A stretch of 64,000 bases of DNA from positions 1 through 64,000 of the forward strand of contig CAJNOP010000134.1 of assembly GCA_905250075.1 (NCBI GenBank). Reading direction: 5' to 3'. A program made the translations under genes and the position numbers. Source of the stretch: Rotaria sp. Silwood1. Lineage: Eukaryota; Rotifera; Eurotatoria; Philodinida; Philodinidae. The notes under the pieces are model-generated. The model ran no database searches and had not been told where the DNA came from. It worked only from the letters and a program-made list of their open reading frames with translations. Below, piece after piece: positions 47,239-58,909 of the stretch (position 1 is its first letter; each line of letters opens with the position of its first letter).

Positions 47239-48372
47239 GATTTCAATTTAAGTACTAGACGTATGTGAAGAATAGTGAATCTACAGTCCAAAAAGCAGTA
47301 TTAAAATACAACAAGGCTTTGAGATTTTCAAAATGAAAAAAATAAAGAGTTTGAAATAGAACTATTTACTGATATTCTATGACAATGATTTATGGTTTGA
47401 TTTGTTTTATCATCAAATTAGTCAGTTGGAAATTTTTTCATATTGTTTTTCAGTCTATAATCGGATTTTTTGTTTATTTTGGTATTGGTTCATCTTACTG
47501 CATTAAATGTATTTATCATATGCACCTTCAGATACATCTAATTGTCTACAAATAAAAAGAAATCAAAGACGTACTTCTCTGTCAGATGATCATCAAAAAT
47601 AATTATGTCATTCTTATAAAGAATAAATATGAAACTTCTCAAGTTTATAAGGACATATCGATGATTCATATGCATGAGTCAATGTTATCGGAAGTAGTAT
47701 ATGAAGGTGTAAAGGACAATAATGGATTATTCCAAGCAGACTCTTGACAGATCCTATATCATTAGAAATTAATTTCCAACAAGTGAGTAACATTATTTTT
47801 TTTTCATTTATTTTTGTATATTCAAATTAAAGAAAGTATTTTCGTAAGTATAGAGAAATACTCATAATTTCGATGAATCATGAAATACAAAAGGATCGAA
47901 TATGTTTTTCATTTTCTAGTCGGAAAAGAAGCTATGGTTTGGGAATCTAATGCTGAATAAACATTTCCAATTGAAATACTTAATCTCAGTTTTGCTATAA
48001 TTTTCCTATACATTTCATAATGAAATAATCCAGAAGTTTCTTCTATTTAAGTCATTTTTGCAAAAATATATTTGTTACTAGTAGAGATGCAATGCCAAGC
48101 TTTTTCTGAATGACGATATTTGGATATTTTTTTACAACAATCCTCAATAAAGCGAACGTACAACAGTCAAAGAGATCTTCGTTTATTTTGTACCTTCTCC
48201 GATCAGAAGCCTCAATTTGGAAAGCTAATGTTTTTCCTTTATAAAAAGAAACTAAAGTGGCGAATTCAGACAAAACTGAACGAAGTTATTAGTAAATTAT
48301 GAGCATGAACATGATCTATACAACCTTACTCAATAATTATTAGATCCGAAAGAGCTCTAAATTTTGATCATA
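47239..48372. other. AT-rich region upstream of the TRAF-like gene
   Basis: No credible gene. Overlapping frames near 48052-48302 lack features. Confidence 0.4.
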
Positions 48373-48427
48373 AGGATGTGGATGTGGGTGTAAGTGAACA
48401 GAATATCATATCTACACCTACTCACAA
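48373..48427. repeat. paired telomere-like tract
   Basis: GGATGTGGATGTGGGTGTAA then TCTACACCTACTCACAAC. Confidence 0.75.
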
Positions 48428-48728
48428 CGTAATATTTTTTCTTTTCTCTAACTTTGAGAAGGAAAAAATAATGACACATACTTTAGGATGAAAGATTTTT
48501 TTACCAACTTCATCTCCGAACATAGAAATTTATTTAAAAAAGTCTTAACACTATTAGATACTTCCTAGAAGTCCATAATGAATATTAGAATAATATATTA
48601 ATCAAAATTCGTCATTGATTCATTATAATCGAAATAAATCGTATCTACAGAAATATTCTTTAAATGAATTACAATCAATACAACAAGTTCGAATAAATAG
48701 TCTTATTCAGTGATCATATTTTACGGCA

Positions 48729-49483
48729 AGTTATGAATTTATAGCATATGCTGGTTGATTTCCATGTAATGTGAATGATCGAGTTATATGTATGTGTTAT
48801 AATAGAATTTATCATGAATGGACAATGACTGATGAAGTAATTGAGAATACACTTGATAAAGATGTTGAACCATCTCATCCTGAAATCTCTCGTCGAGAAA
48901 CAACAGTTTCTAATACTACTTGGAAAGAAAATTCACCAACTATTGAAAATTTGGTTCGCGTAGGATTCTTTAATGTTAGCATTGATAATTCAGTGACATG
49001 TTTTTATTGTAATGGTTCATTACATGAATGAAGTCCAAATGGCAATCCTCTAAGTGAACATGCTCCATGGTTTCCTCACTGTACTTGTGCTAAATATCTA
49101 TGTGGCAAACAATTGTATGGAAAAATTCAAATAGCAAAAAACCGACTTTTCTTCGTTAACAATATTTATTAGCAGTTATTAAACGTTGTTTTGAAGTTCA
49201 ATTCAAAATTAAAAATGATAAGTTTAAATCAGATACTGATTTATCAATTAGTTTGTCGTATCGTTCGAAAACAAATTGATATTATTCAAGGTTCTCCAGA
49301 AAATTTTGTTATTCTCTCTCAATCACGAAAAGAATCATTTGGTGAATGTTTCATGTCTTAACTACAGTAAAAGAATTCGCATGTATGCCTTGTGGACACA
49401 TATATACTTGTGTATCTTGTGGACATGCAATTCGATCATGTTCCATATGTAGGAAAAAAAATTCAAAGTTTTATAAGAATTAA
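48729..49483 (+). pseudogene. inhibitor-of-apoptosis (BIR + RING) pseudogene
   Basis: A first degenerate BIR-like piece (YAG-stop-FPCNVNDRVICMC, YHEW) is followed by a clear BIR: NLVRVGFFNVSIDNSVTCFY, CNGSLHE-stop-SPNGNPLSE, HAPWFPHCTCAKYLCG, showing the zinc-binding C-x2-C...H...C pattern. A C-terminal RING piece (ACMPCGHIYTCVSCGHAIRS, CSICRKK) appears in another frame near 49376-49460. In both BIR pieces the Trp codon expected in the family is TGA (48756 and 49029). Several frameshifts separate BIR from RING. IAPs block caspases and act as E3 ligases; this copy is dead. Confidence 0.8.
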
Positions 49484-49859
49484 TTCTTAAACTTGTCAAT
49501 TTATTATTTAAAAAATGTGAAGATGAGTGTAAAGAAATATTTATAATTGTACACTTGTTAAGATGACTATTTCATGATATAGATCAGTTTTTAAACAGTG
49601 AACATCAAGAGTTGTATGTTTAATTAGTTGTTTTAAAGTTAGAAATACTTGAAACCAATCATGTTGAGTATAATAATTATTCGAATTTATAAGTATATGT
49701 AGTCATAACTCGAAAAATTCTCACCATTATGACGCAAAATATGAATTTTTCTTATCATTTTTTCTTGTTCTAAATGTGTTCTTATTTCTTAGATGAAAAA
49801 AAAATTAAACTTTAAGTTTTGAATTTAAATACTAAGAAAACGATTAATAAAAAACAGCT
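49484..49859. other. AT-rich spacer
   Basis: Nothing recognisable. Confidence 0.4.
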
Positions 49860-49909
49860 AGGGTGTAGACGTGAGTGTCAATATTCTTTCTTTAATACCC
49901 ACATCCTCA
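49860..49909. repeat. paired telomere-like tract
   Basis: GGGTGTAGACGTGAGTGT then ATACCCACATCCTC. Degenerate arms. Confidence 0.7.
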
Positions 49910-50001
49910 TGATCTACTGCTTTCATGTTCGGCACAATTATATAAACAGTAACTGTGTGTTTATAGCGAAAAACCAATTAGCAATGATTCCATTTTGAAC
50001 T

Positions 50002-50228
50002 ATTGGCGAATTATTTAATTATGAAATTTGATCTCAACCACATGATGCTAAATTTACAGATGTATCGCTCATTGAACATCAATTAGGAATATTCAATGCA
50101 AAGTACGTAAAATACAGTGTATTGAACAAAGAATAAAAGTCGAAAACTTGCAATGATGGATAAAATTTCTACTAGATTTAGCGAATCAACACAAAGTGTT
50201 GAACAACAAATACGTGTTGGTTAAATAA
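50002..50228 (+). pseudogene. decayed coding fragment, family unknown
   Basis: Reading gives IGELFNYEI-stop-SQPHDAKFTDVS, HQLGIFNAKYVKYSVLN, then after a one-base shift RIKVENLQ-stop-WIKFLLDLANQHK. The amino-acid texture is protein-like, and both stops are TGA where Trp could stand. I do not recognise the parent family. Confidence 0.35.
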
Positions 50229-50313
50229 GATTGTTGTAATGCTCATATAAAAATCTTTCGCTCTGAAATTATTCTCTGTCTGCATTGCACTTCATTTTGT
50301 TGCGTCTGAAGAC

Positions 50314-50517
50314 TTATGAAATACTATTATTTTTTACTTTGATGATGAATGATAACAAGAACATGAAAATAAAAACACTACAAAAAGAACCTAGACAATT
50401 CGTTTCATCTTCACTAAAGTTTTGTGCAGTAAGGTCTCGAATACAGTTGTAGTAAGCGCGCCAATATTCAATAGAATTACTAAGCTCTGATTCGTAGCAT
50501 TCTTTCACGCAAACGGG
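50314..50517 (-). CDS. candidate terminal exon of a Cys-rich membrane or secreted protein
   Basis: Acceptor TTTTTGTACAAG precedes a frame of about 66 codons. It has spaced cysteines (PVCVKECYESE, YYNCIRDL, ETNCLGSFC) then a hydrophobic helix CSVFIFMFLLSFIIKVK at the C terminus, suggesting an extracellular disulphide segment and a membrane anchor. The telomere-like tract at 50561 lies only 44 bp upstream, so earlier exons may have been lost. The family is not recognised. Confidence 0.45.
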   Translation of the reverse strand, partial: PVCVKECYESELSNSIEYWRAYYNCIRDLTAQNFSEDETNCLGSFCSVFIFMFLLSFIIKVKNNSIS

Positions 50518-50560
50518 CTTGTACAAAAACTGTTATGAGTAGATTTGGATTTGAAAAAAA

Positions 50561-50635
50561 GGATGTGGGTATAAGTGGGGTTCTGATATTCATCCTCATC
50601 TACACCACTTCTCGACTGCATTCACACCTCACACC
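50561..50635. repeat. paired telomere-like tract
   Basis: GGATGTGGGTATAAGTGGGG then a diffuse C arm with CTACACC, CACACCTCACACC. Confidence 0.75.
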
Positions 50636-50824
50636 GTAAATCAAAAATTTTTTTCGTAGGTTTCAAATTTTCTTGAAGACGCGTATAAATTCAAGAAAAG
50701 TTTTGACAAAGTTCGATTAAAATAAATTCAAGTTCAGAGCTTTTGCGACTTGACAATTATCACATTTTCGAAAATGATTTTTCGGAATACAGATAGTAAA
50801 GTTTCTCTGATAGTTTGTTGTATT

Positions 50825-52009
50825 TCATGTTGATGAAAATATGTTTGTGCTTGAACAATGAATATTGAAAACAATCAGTGCTAATCTATTCAACGACTTT
50901 ATTTTATTCTTTTTCGATATCAAATGTAATACATTGGAATAAATTATTGGATGCTGCAATAATTCGAATCCTTCAGATAACGTCAATGTCTGAAGATGTC
51001 TTGTCGGAAGAAACGAAATCATATTAATATCAGTTGTTTTCAAATGACGAATTCGACAAAATGTCATATAATCATCACGAGAGAAATTGCATTCGAGCAG
51101 AACGTTGAGTGTATGAATATTTGGAAAATGTTGTGATAAATATATGTATATGATACATCAATAATATATCAAGTTGTTCAAATGCTTATGGAATCATGTA
51201 CAAATATTGATATAAACCATTCGATTTCGATTTGCATGCTAAAGGCCAAAATTTGCTTAGTGCTGCAAAAATCTGAATAAATATTCATGGATTATCTGAA
51301 TAAAACAATGAAATTGACGAAGTCGAGGTATTAATTTGGAAAATAATATTTCAATTCGATCGCATTTACAAATTGTTGATCATTACTAATCGACTGTTTT
51401 ACGGCGAGTGTGAATCTTTCGAGTTGAATGAGAGGCATAACCGTTCCACGTCAATGATCAAATGTAATTGCTACTTGTTCTTCGGTCGTTATTCGGAATT
51501 CAACCAAATGCATCATCAATTAACGTGTCCAAAGTCATGGTACCAGTGATCGTTTATATACGTTAGATTCGCGTACAGTAACATTAAGCAAGATTAAATT
51601 AGAGATCAAACCATCAATTGTTTGAGATGTTGTTTCGAACATAGTTGTTTATAGAGAACGATACTCTCTTTTACTGTGAGTGAATTCAAATTATTATTGA
51701 ATAATAAATTACGAAGTCTTTCGATTTTCAAGTAGTCAGTTGACGACTCTTTCTCAATCGATACAGATACAGCGATATGTAATGATTGTAATAAGCTAAA
51801 TTGAAGATGTTGCTCCTCATGCATTCTAGTAATGACAAACGGAGAATGTAATTAGAACAAGACTTTATTGATGAATGAAACACATAAAAAAACAGTTCAA
51901 TTTGTATGGGTATATTAATATTGCACATTATTAACGTCGATGATTGAAGACGTTTATTAACAAATAAATTTAGATAAACTTGAAAATCCGTATAAGAACA
52001 TTTGGTCAA
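50825..52009 (-). pseudogene. F-box/leucine-rich family pseudogene
   Basis: Minus-strand fragments in order are TDFQVYLNLFVNKRLQSSTL and NINIPIQIELFFY (F-box-like start, 52009 on), QFSLLQSLHIAVSVSIE and KIERLRNLLFNNNLNSLTV (leucine-rich middle, about 51606-51824), and HLKTTDINMISFLPTRHLQT (about 51067 on). They match the layout of the bdelloid F-box family but are split by many stops and shifts. Decayed. Confidence 0.65.
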
Positions 52010-52130
52010 ATTGATTGATTGACAATATTAGCATATGCAAAAAAGCTGGATTCTCTAGTCTTAATTTAAACTATGTTAATAGAATACTTGATTTATTATT
52101 CATATACTTACATTTATCTTTGTCATTCCT

Positions 52131-52175
52131 AGGCTGTGGGGTGTAGGTCTCCTTTTCATCTATGCCCACAGACCC
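52131..52175. repeat. paired telomere-like tract
   Basis: AGGCTGTGGGGTGTAGGT then TGCCCACAGACCCAAC. About 120 bp upstream of the F-box pseudogene start. Confidence 0.7.
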
Positions 52176-53124
52176 AACGTGAGCATCTATCCAGAGGTTT
52201 TCAACTGATCAATCGCTTCTTTATCGGATGCCAGTGAGTTTTAAGTTATCGACCATGTTGATTTCGAACATAATCATGAGAAACTCACTTAAACTTTTAT
52301 ATGCTGGTTCTCCCGGCTAACAAACTTTCGCCAAAATCATGTGTGACCTACTCAGATTATAGAGTTTATCGAATTGTTTCTCAGACAACAATCTTTTCTG
52401 TTTTCCGAGCATGAATCTTAAGTAAAATAATATCATCTTGAAAATTTTCACATTGAAGCTTTGCCATACATCGGTTGGATGAAATAAAATGGTTGTATTT
52501 TCTGTAAAAGAAACTGATTAGAAACAGAGAAATTTACTGTTTGTGGCAAAAAGCTTGTTAGCTTGGAAACTAGCGCATGAAGACCTAAGAGAATTTCTGA
52601 TTGTTATAGTCGGAATCAGTTTGGTTCATAACTTGCGATGTACTAACTTCCAATGGAAGCATGATTAGTTAATTGAAAATGTTCTCTCGTCAGAATTTTT
52701 AGGACTGCCTTATTTAATGTCAATTCAATTGTCTATTCACCCTAGAATGTATTCCCAGATAACTCAATTCTTGGGAAAAAAAAGAGCAACTTCAACGGAC
52801 AACAACATCTCGAGATACATCAATTCAACCAAAGCTTATTTTATTCTTATCTATTGTTTATCTTTTGATTCTATCCGCATACAACTAGAGTAAAAAGCAA
52901 AAATAGTCAAACTCGAAAGAATGAATTTAATATCTTATTTTTTATCTCACATAGAAGGATTTGCTTCTCGAACACATACATGAATGATTTTTCTCATATT
53001 TACAGAACAAATAAGATCTAAAAAAAAGATTTTCTATTTGAACTAAGCAGAAAATAAAATGAACATTATGTAACGTAGAATTGCCATAAGAAAAGCAAAA
53101 TAGAAAATATATATCTTTGAAATT
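52176..53124. other. AT-rich spacer
   Basis: Nothing recognisable; includes the 3' flank of the Rap1-like gene. Confidence 0.4.
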
Positions 53125-54590
53125 TTATAAAAGTATACAACAGTCTTGATTATTTGAAACAGTTGTTTTATTTCGTGAATTTGTTTGTGAACTATCAACA
53201 CCATTTGTTTCATCTGGAGCTGAGGGATTTGGATTACTAGCTTGACCAGAGTTTTTGTTTTTTGCTTTTTTATCTTTATTTACTGCTGCTCGTTTATTTA
53301 TTTGACGAACAAGATCAAAAAATATCTAAATAATATTACAATTAATTATTTTGTTTTTTATAAAGTATATTAAAAAAAAATTCGAACCTCATTAACATTT
53401 ATTCTTTGTTTTGCAGATGTTTCCAGAAATGTTGAATTCCAATGACATGCTAATGTTTGACCAAGTTCTTTTCCAACTACACGTTCATTTTCAAGATCAC
53501 ATTTATTTCCTACTAATACCATTGGTATCTATATTAATTATTACAAAATATGTATAGATAAAAATTATACATGAAAAACAAAATTTTTCTTACATCAGCT
53601 GTATCTTTTACTTTAAGAATCGTGTCACGTAAATCAATAAGATCATTATATGTCGATTGAGCAGTTATAGAATACACAAGTACAAATCCTTGACCATTTT
53701 TCATATACAAATCTCGCATAGCTGTAAATTGTTCCTGAAAAAATATTTAAGATATATTATATTGTATGAATATCAAAAACTCTCATGTATTGCAGTTGGC
53801 GACTGTAAAATGAGAAAAAGATCTCTTGAAGATGTTTTCTTCTAATGATTTAATGATAGACTTCGCCGTTGCGCTATGTGTGATTTATTACATTCTATTG
53901 ATCAAAAAAAATTTTTCACGTAAGATCTACAAGGATTTATGATTATCGGCATTCTAGCTTTTGATATTTAGCATCTTTACCTTTCATAATTATTATTATC
54001 AAAAACAAGTAATAATAAATTGAATATTCTACTATGACTATTATTGTGGAAAATCTATTTTTAATATGATCGATGCAAAGATCGAAACTATTACATATCT
54101 ACAATCAATATGTGTTTAAATGTCAGATTAGATAAAATAAAAACAATCAAAATAGTTCGCAACTAGATTATATTTTTTTTATTGATCAATAAGCGTAATA
54201 CCTCTAGATTATTCTAAAAAAAAGTCATAGAAAGATCTCAAACTACTTCACATGTTTTTGTAAAAGAATAAGAGAATGAAATTTTCAAATGGCTTACTGT
54301 TCCAGCAGTATCCAAAATTTCACTAAAATAAAATCGAAATAAAAATACTGTTTTTTTCTTTCAAGAATTCAAACTTACAGCATACATTGTTGTCCATCGA
54401 CTTCTACCTGTTTTCGATAACTGTCTTCAATCTATTGAAAATAAAAATTATATATTTAAGAATTCCTCTTATGAATTCAATTAACCGTTGGATCATATTT
54501 TTCAACAAATAATCCTTGAACAAATTGTACAGTCAATGCTGATTTACCAACACCACCACTACCAAGTATGACTATTTTATATTCATGCAT
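53125..54590 (-). CDS. Rap1-like Ras-family GTPase, 6 exons, 221 residues
   Basis: Exons 54590-54486, 54431-54379, 54322-54298, 53734-53594, 53528-53388 and 53325-53125 total 666 nt and close in frame. It begins [20 protein letters not shown] with the P-loop GSGGVGKS, switch I YDPTIEDSYRK, and DTAGTEQF where Thr replaces the Ras Gln61, the Rap1 hallmark. NKCD and ETSAK complete the nucleotide site. The C terminus ends CCILL, so the CAAX box is CILL and geranylgeranylation is expected. The tail before it is longer than in vertebrate Rap1 (184 residues) and Asn/Ser/Pro-rich. Rap1 controls adhesion and MAPK signalling at membranes. Exon 3 is a 25-nt microexon. The gene is intact. Confidence 0.93.
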
Positions 54591-57500
54591 TCTCTTAATA
54601 ATTTTTTTTAAATAAAAGAAATCTGAAAAATATCAATTGATGAATTCTTTCTTGAAGAAAAATTTCAAAATAGTTTTAATTCAACTATGATTCAAGAATT
54701 GATGCCGTGAATAATAACGATCATTAGAAAAATAAACAAGTTATATGACTTACTGTATTCGACAAAACACTTATTTCAATCGTTGATAAGTAATATTAAA
54801 AAAACAAGTAGTACTCACAAAAACAATTATATATTCTAATCAAATCGTACATTCAAGAAATAATGATCGACTTTTTTTTACCATATAACATTAAAGCATT
54901 TAAGATCACGATGATATATAAGTTCTTTATTTATTAGTAGAAAGAGAGAACAATCAACGAACGTAAATAGATCTATACTGTAAATGTTTCAATTGTTTTT
55001 TCATTGTTACGAGTGAATGCCACGATTGATATGCATGTTCTTTTTTATTATCGATGCGTGTTTTTTTTTTTCATACCTACTCAAAACTTAAACTTATTCT
55101 TTTCTATAATCTAATAGCCACTTAAGCGTAGGCATTTTTCCTGTCTATGTCAGGCACAAACTATTTAGATTGGATGTTATAAGTATTTGTGCTTGTCATA
55201 TTGAGATATATTCATCAAGAAAATCAAAATACTCATGTATGCTTTAAATACATTATCATATGGCAACGTTTATTTCCCTTGTAAAAATAATATTACAATC
55301 GACAAGTTCGTATACGCTAAAGATAATTATTTCTACAATGAAATAAAATATATTTATAGTAAGTGTGCATCTACACATAGCCATTTAAAAATATTCTCAT
55401 CGAATCTCTACATATGAAAATAGAAATGTAATCATTGAGCATTAGATGATTCTTTTTTTTTGGAGAAATAAGACAATATAGCTGATAGATAATTATATAT
55501 TTTCAATTTTGTATTAAACGGATTTTACCAAGTCAATCATGATATATGTAAATAAAATTCTTTTGTTTTTAAATATATTTAAATTTGAATATTTAAATAA
55601 CAGCACCATAATATTGTCATTCTTTGTATAAGATACATTAGTTATTAATTATATGATGCAATCAAGTTAATTTGTATCCAAACTTTAATTACAAATAATT
55701 CATCAATTTACTCTTAATCTTATAAAAAATTATTTTCAAAAGTTCATACTGTAATAAACATTGCAAATCATTTTCTTCTTTCAAAGATTTACAATGTGCA
55801 TTTAGAAAAGTCAAATATTTTTGATATATTATTTCAAGTTATAAGTCATCTGATGAAAAGTAAATTTTATTTTAATGAATTGCATAACTGTCGTTCGGTT
55901 AGTATTTTGTTCATAATAGTTATTATGCTCAATGATTTCTTTTTCTTATTTAATTAATTTAAAAATAGTCATTCATTTATGGAAAAAAAAGAACTTTCCA
56001 TCTCAAATGAATGCTGAGATGCACGTCGATCAAGACCAAAAAATAGCTGTTTTGGGTTTCACATAGAGAAAGAATCATTCTTTCTTCTCTCTTTTATATA
56101 AACTTGTTTTAAACGATTTTTAGAGACTTTAGTAGCTTGAAAAAAAACAGCCTTTCAGAGTACCTACTTTGACTTGAAAATAAAATCAGATTTGGATCGA
56201 ATGCTATCAAAAATGTCCGTTTCAATACTTTTTTATTGAAATTCTGTCCACCGAGATTAGCACTAAGTTTATATACTAATGACGATTTCTAAAAACATTT
56301 TTTTTAGAACTTTTCCTTCATTCTGGTTTTTTGAACAAAATGTCTACTAAGATTCGTTTGTTTGTATTTCAACTAAAATAATTGTAGATTTAAACTTATT
56401 ATGCATCATACGATTTGCCTCTAATCACAAACATTTTGTGAGATCTATAGTCAATCTCTATGCAATAGGTTATTTTCCTCTTGGCACTAGTGCTTTTTTT
56501 TGCCAGACCGCACAATGGGTATGCAAGTCACTCGTTTATATATATATGAAAAATTACGATTTGTAGAAACTCAGTAATCATACCTTGATTCTATGATAAT
56601 TTCTTTTTCTGTATCGATTAAAACGACTAAATCTTTGTTGTAAGATTAACCTATGATATTACTCTGCGAGATAAATATAAATGAAAATAACATTTGCATA
56701 TCAAGCTAGGGCAAGTTTAAAAATATAAAAAAGAAAAGAAATGTTTTATTCAGATAATAATGAAAAGCTTTCAATGAAATTAAAAAAGAAAACATGATTA
56801 TTATTGTTTATGAGAAGGTTGAACAAATGAACTAATACATCGTATTATGAAAAAGAAGAACTAGTATTTATAATGATCATTTGTACTGCGTGCCCACCGT
56901 TGTTTTTAGTATATACTTTAATAAACACTATACATCTCAATAACTGATCCTAAAATATTTGAAAAAAAAACAATTAGACAAACATTAAATACTAGTTAAT
57001 AAAACAATAGTACACAGATAATAATAAATAAACAAACCTATTAGCAGGTGATTTTTTTAATATAATAGTATAAACATAAATACAGTGAATTGTTTACTGT
57101 AATCTTTATTCAATTATTAGTTTATTGATTCTATCTAAAGTAAATTTGATTAATTTTATTTAATTTGCTTTCTGCTGGTGAGATCCAACAAATTTGACTC
57201 TTGTTTTATTCTCAGACTGTTTACAGCTGTATCCAGTGAAATACAACGATAGACATCGCTTAGTATTACAATCGTATATATCCGCATCATATACAGAGAA
57301 CAGCTCTTTTAAGAGTTCGTAAATGGAAGACATATGCAATCGTTCACAAGTGTATGTAAACTACGTATTCATCGATCTGGGTTAATCCATTTGAAAACTT
57401 CACATACAGATATCTCTTCGATTGATGGTCATATCTTTAATTTGAGGTTTCAATTAAGTTCTAGTGTTGGAAGATACCGAGTTCAGATATCAAAATGGAG

Positions 57501-58702
57501 AAAACCAATATTTTGCTTGATACAGTAGAAGCATGAATGAGTTCAATCAATCTCACGTCTTATTTATTAAATGCGAGTATACTCTTGGTGAAAGATGTGC
57601 CAATTATTTTATGTTTCTCATATGCAACATAGAGAGAAATATGTTTTCTTAATAACAGAAAAAAAAATACTTGGAAGGCAGAATTGAGAGAAAAAACAGA
57701 AAAATATTCGCATTACGGAAACAAGCTAATATAGATATAGTAAGATGATAAGAAATGGGGCTTTAACCTTGAGTTTTTAAAAGTTAAAGTTTAAAGTACA
57801 CTTATGTTAGCTTTAAATTTAACTTTAGAGTAAAGCAAAAATGCCAGCCATAGTACAGAGAGCTTCACTAAACGATGAGTATCACCTCTTTGGAGCTAGT
57901 CTGTGACAAAAATAAAATTAGATAATCTGAATAGAAATGTCTACCGTGACCGAACATGGTTTTCTATCGTTATGTCAAAATCTAGCAATGATAGAATGAT
58001 ATTCAAAAATTATCATGTTGAACTACAACAAACATATGAAAATGGAAGCCAAGTATAGATTTGTACATACAAATCGCGTACCTCTTCACTCACCCTACTA
58101 AAAGGTTTTATAGTAGAAACGTCGTCTATTAAATCGAACTGAAGTCATGAATTCAAAAAATCAAGCAAAAGTATAAATGATTGTTTCAAATCCATAAGAG
58201 ACACATTACAGAGGAGCCACAGCATGATACATCAGAAAAGTTAGCAGCAAATTCAAGGCTTTTCTGCTGACATTTGTTCCCGAATCTATACTGACTTTCT
58301 GATCAATTGTCCTGTGTGCATAACTGGATTCTCTATCTATTGATGTCAATTTTAAAGAAAATCATCGACCAAAAAGTGGGACTTTGGGCCAAAAACCAGG
58401 TATTTTATCCTATTCTCTTAGTAATTCTTGCTGATACTTGCTCATGAATATCAGCTAGCCTTCTAGCCATTTGTGCTGGGTGCAAAACAAAGACTGAATC
58501 GAGTAAGAAAATGTGGATTCGATTCCATTCATACCGACAACAAAACAGAATTCCTTCATTGTCATTAATAAAATTCATCTATATTACGCATAAAATTTTA
58601 CTCATGTTTTAGTGTGTCTGTAAACTAAATTTCTCCATTTAGAGAAATTTGAAAGTCAGCCAGAGAAACTATAGTATACACATTAGGAATTGGGCTTCAC
58701 AG
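54591..58702. other. 4-kb AT-rich stretch without recognisable genes
   Basis: Includes the upstream region of the Rap1-like gene. Short frames (for example 55235-55417 and 57334-57528) lack motifs or splice support. No repeats of note. Confidence 0.5.
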
Positions 58703-58909
58703 GAGTGGGCTGTGGATGTGGGTGCCAAGTGTTCTCACACCTACCTCAATAACAGAACATTTTTGTTCTGTTTGGGGGAAAAATCAAGAGGAAAAGCGTA
58801 GTTCTTTCGTACTTCACAAGTACAGACGTACGCTTTTCCTCCCTTGCAATCAAGCGAAGACTCGTACTCACACCTATACCTACGAAGACACATTCACATT
58901 CACATCCCT
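58703..58909. repeat. telomere-like pair with a second outer C arm and inner hairpin
   Basis: G arm GTGGGCTGTGGATGTGGGTG (58703-58723), first C arm TCTCACACCTACC (to 58747), then an inner inverted repeat GAGGAAAAGCGTA ... TACGCTTTTCCTC (58788-58841) and a second C-rich arm at 58868-58909. Confidence 0.7.

Noticed and set aside
48729..49483. TGA read as Trp (alternative code or bacterial or mitochondrial origin)
   Set aside because: The intact UNC-93-like gene ends with TGA, and the BIR pseudogene also has frameshifts.
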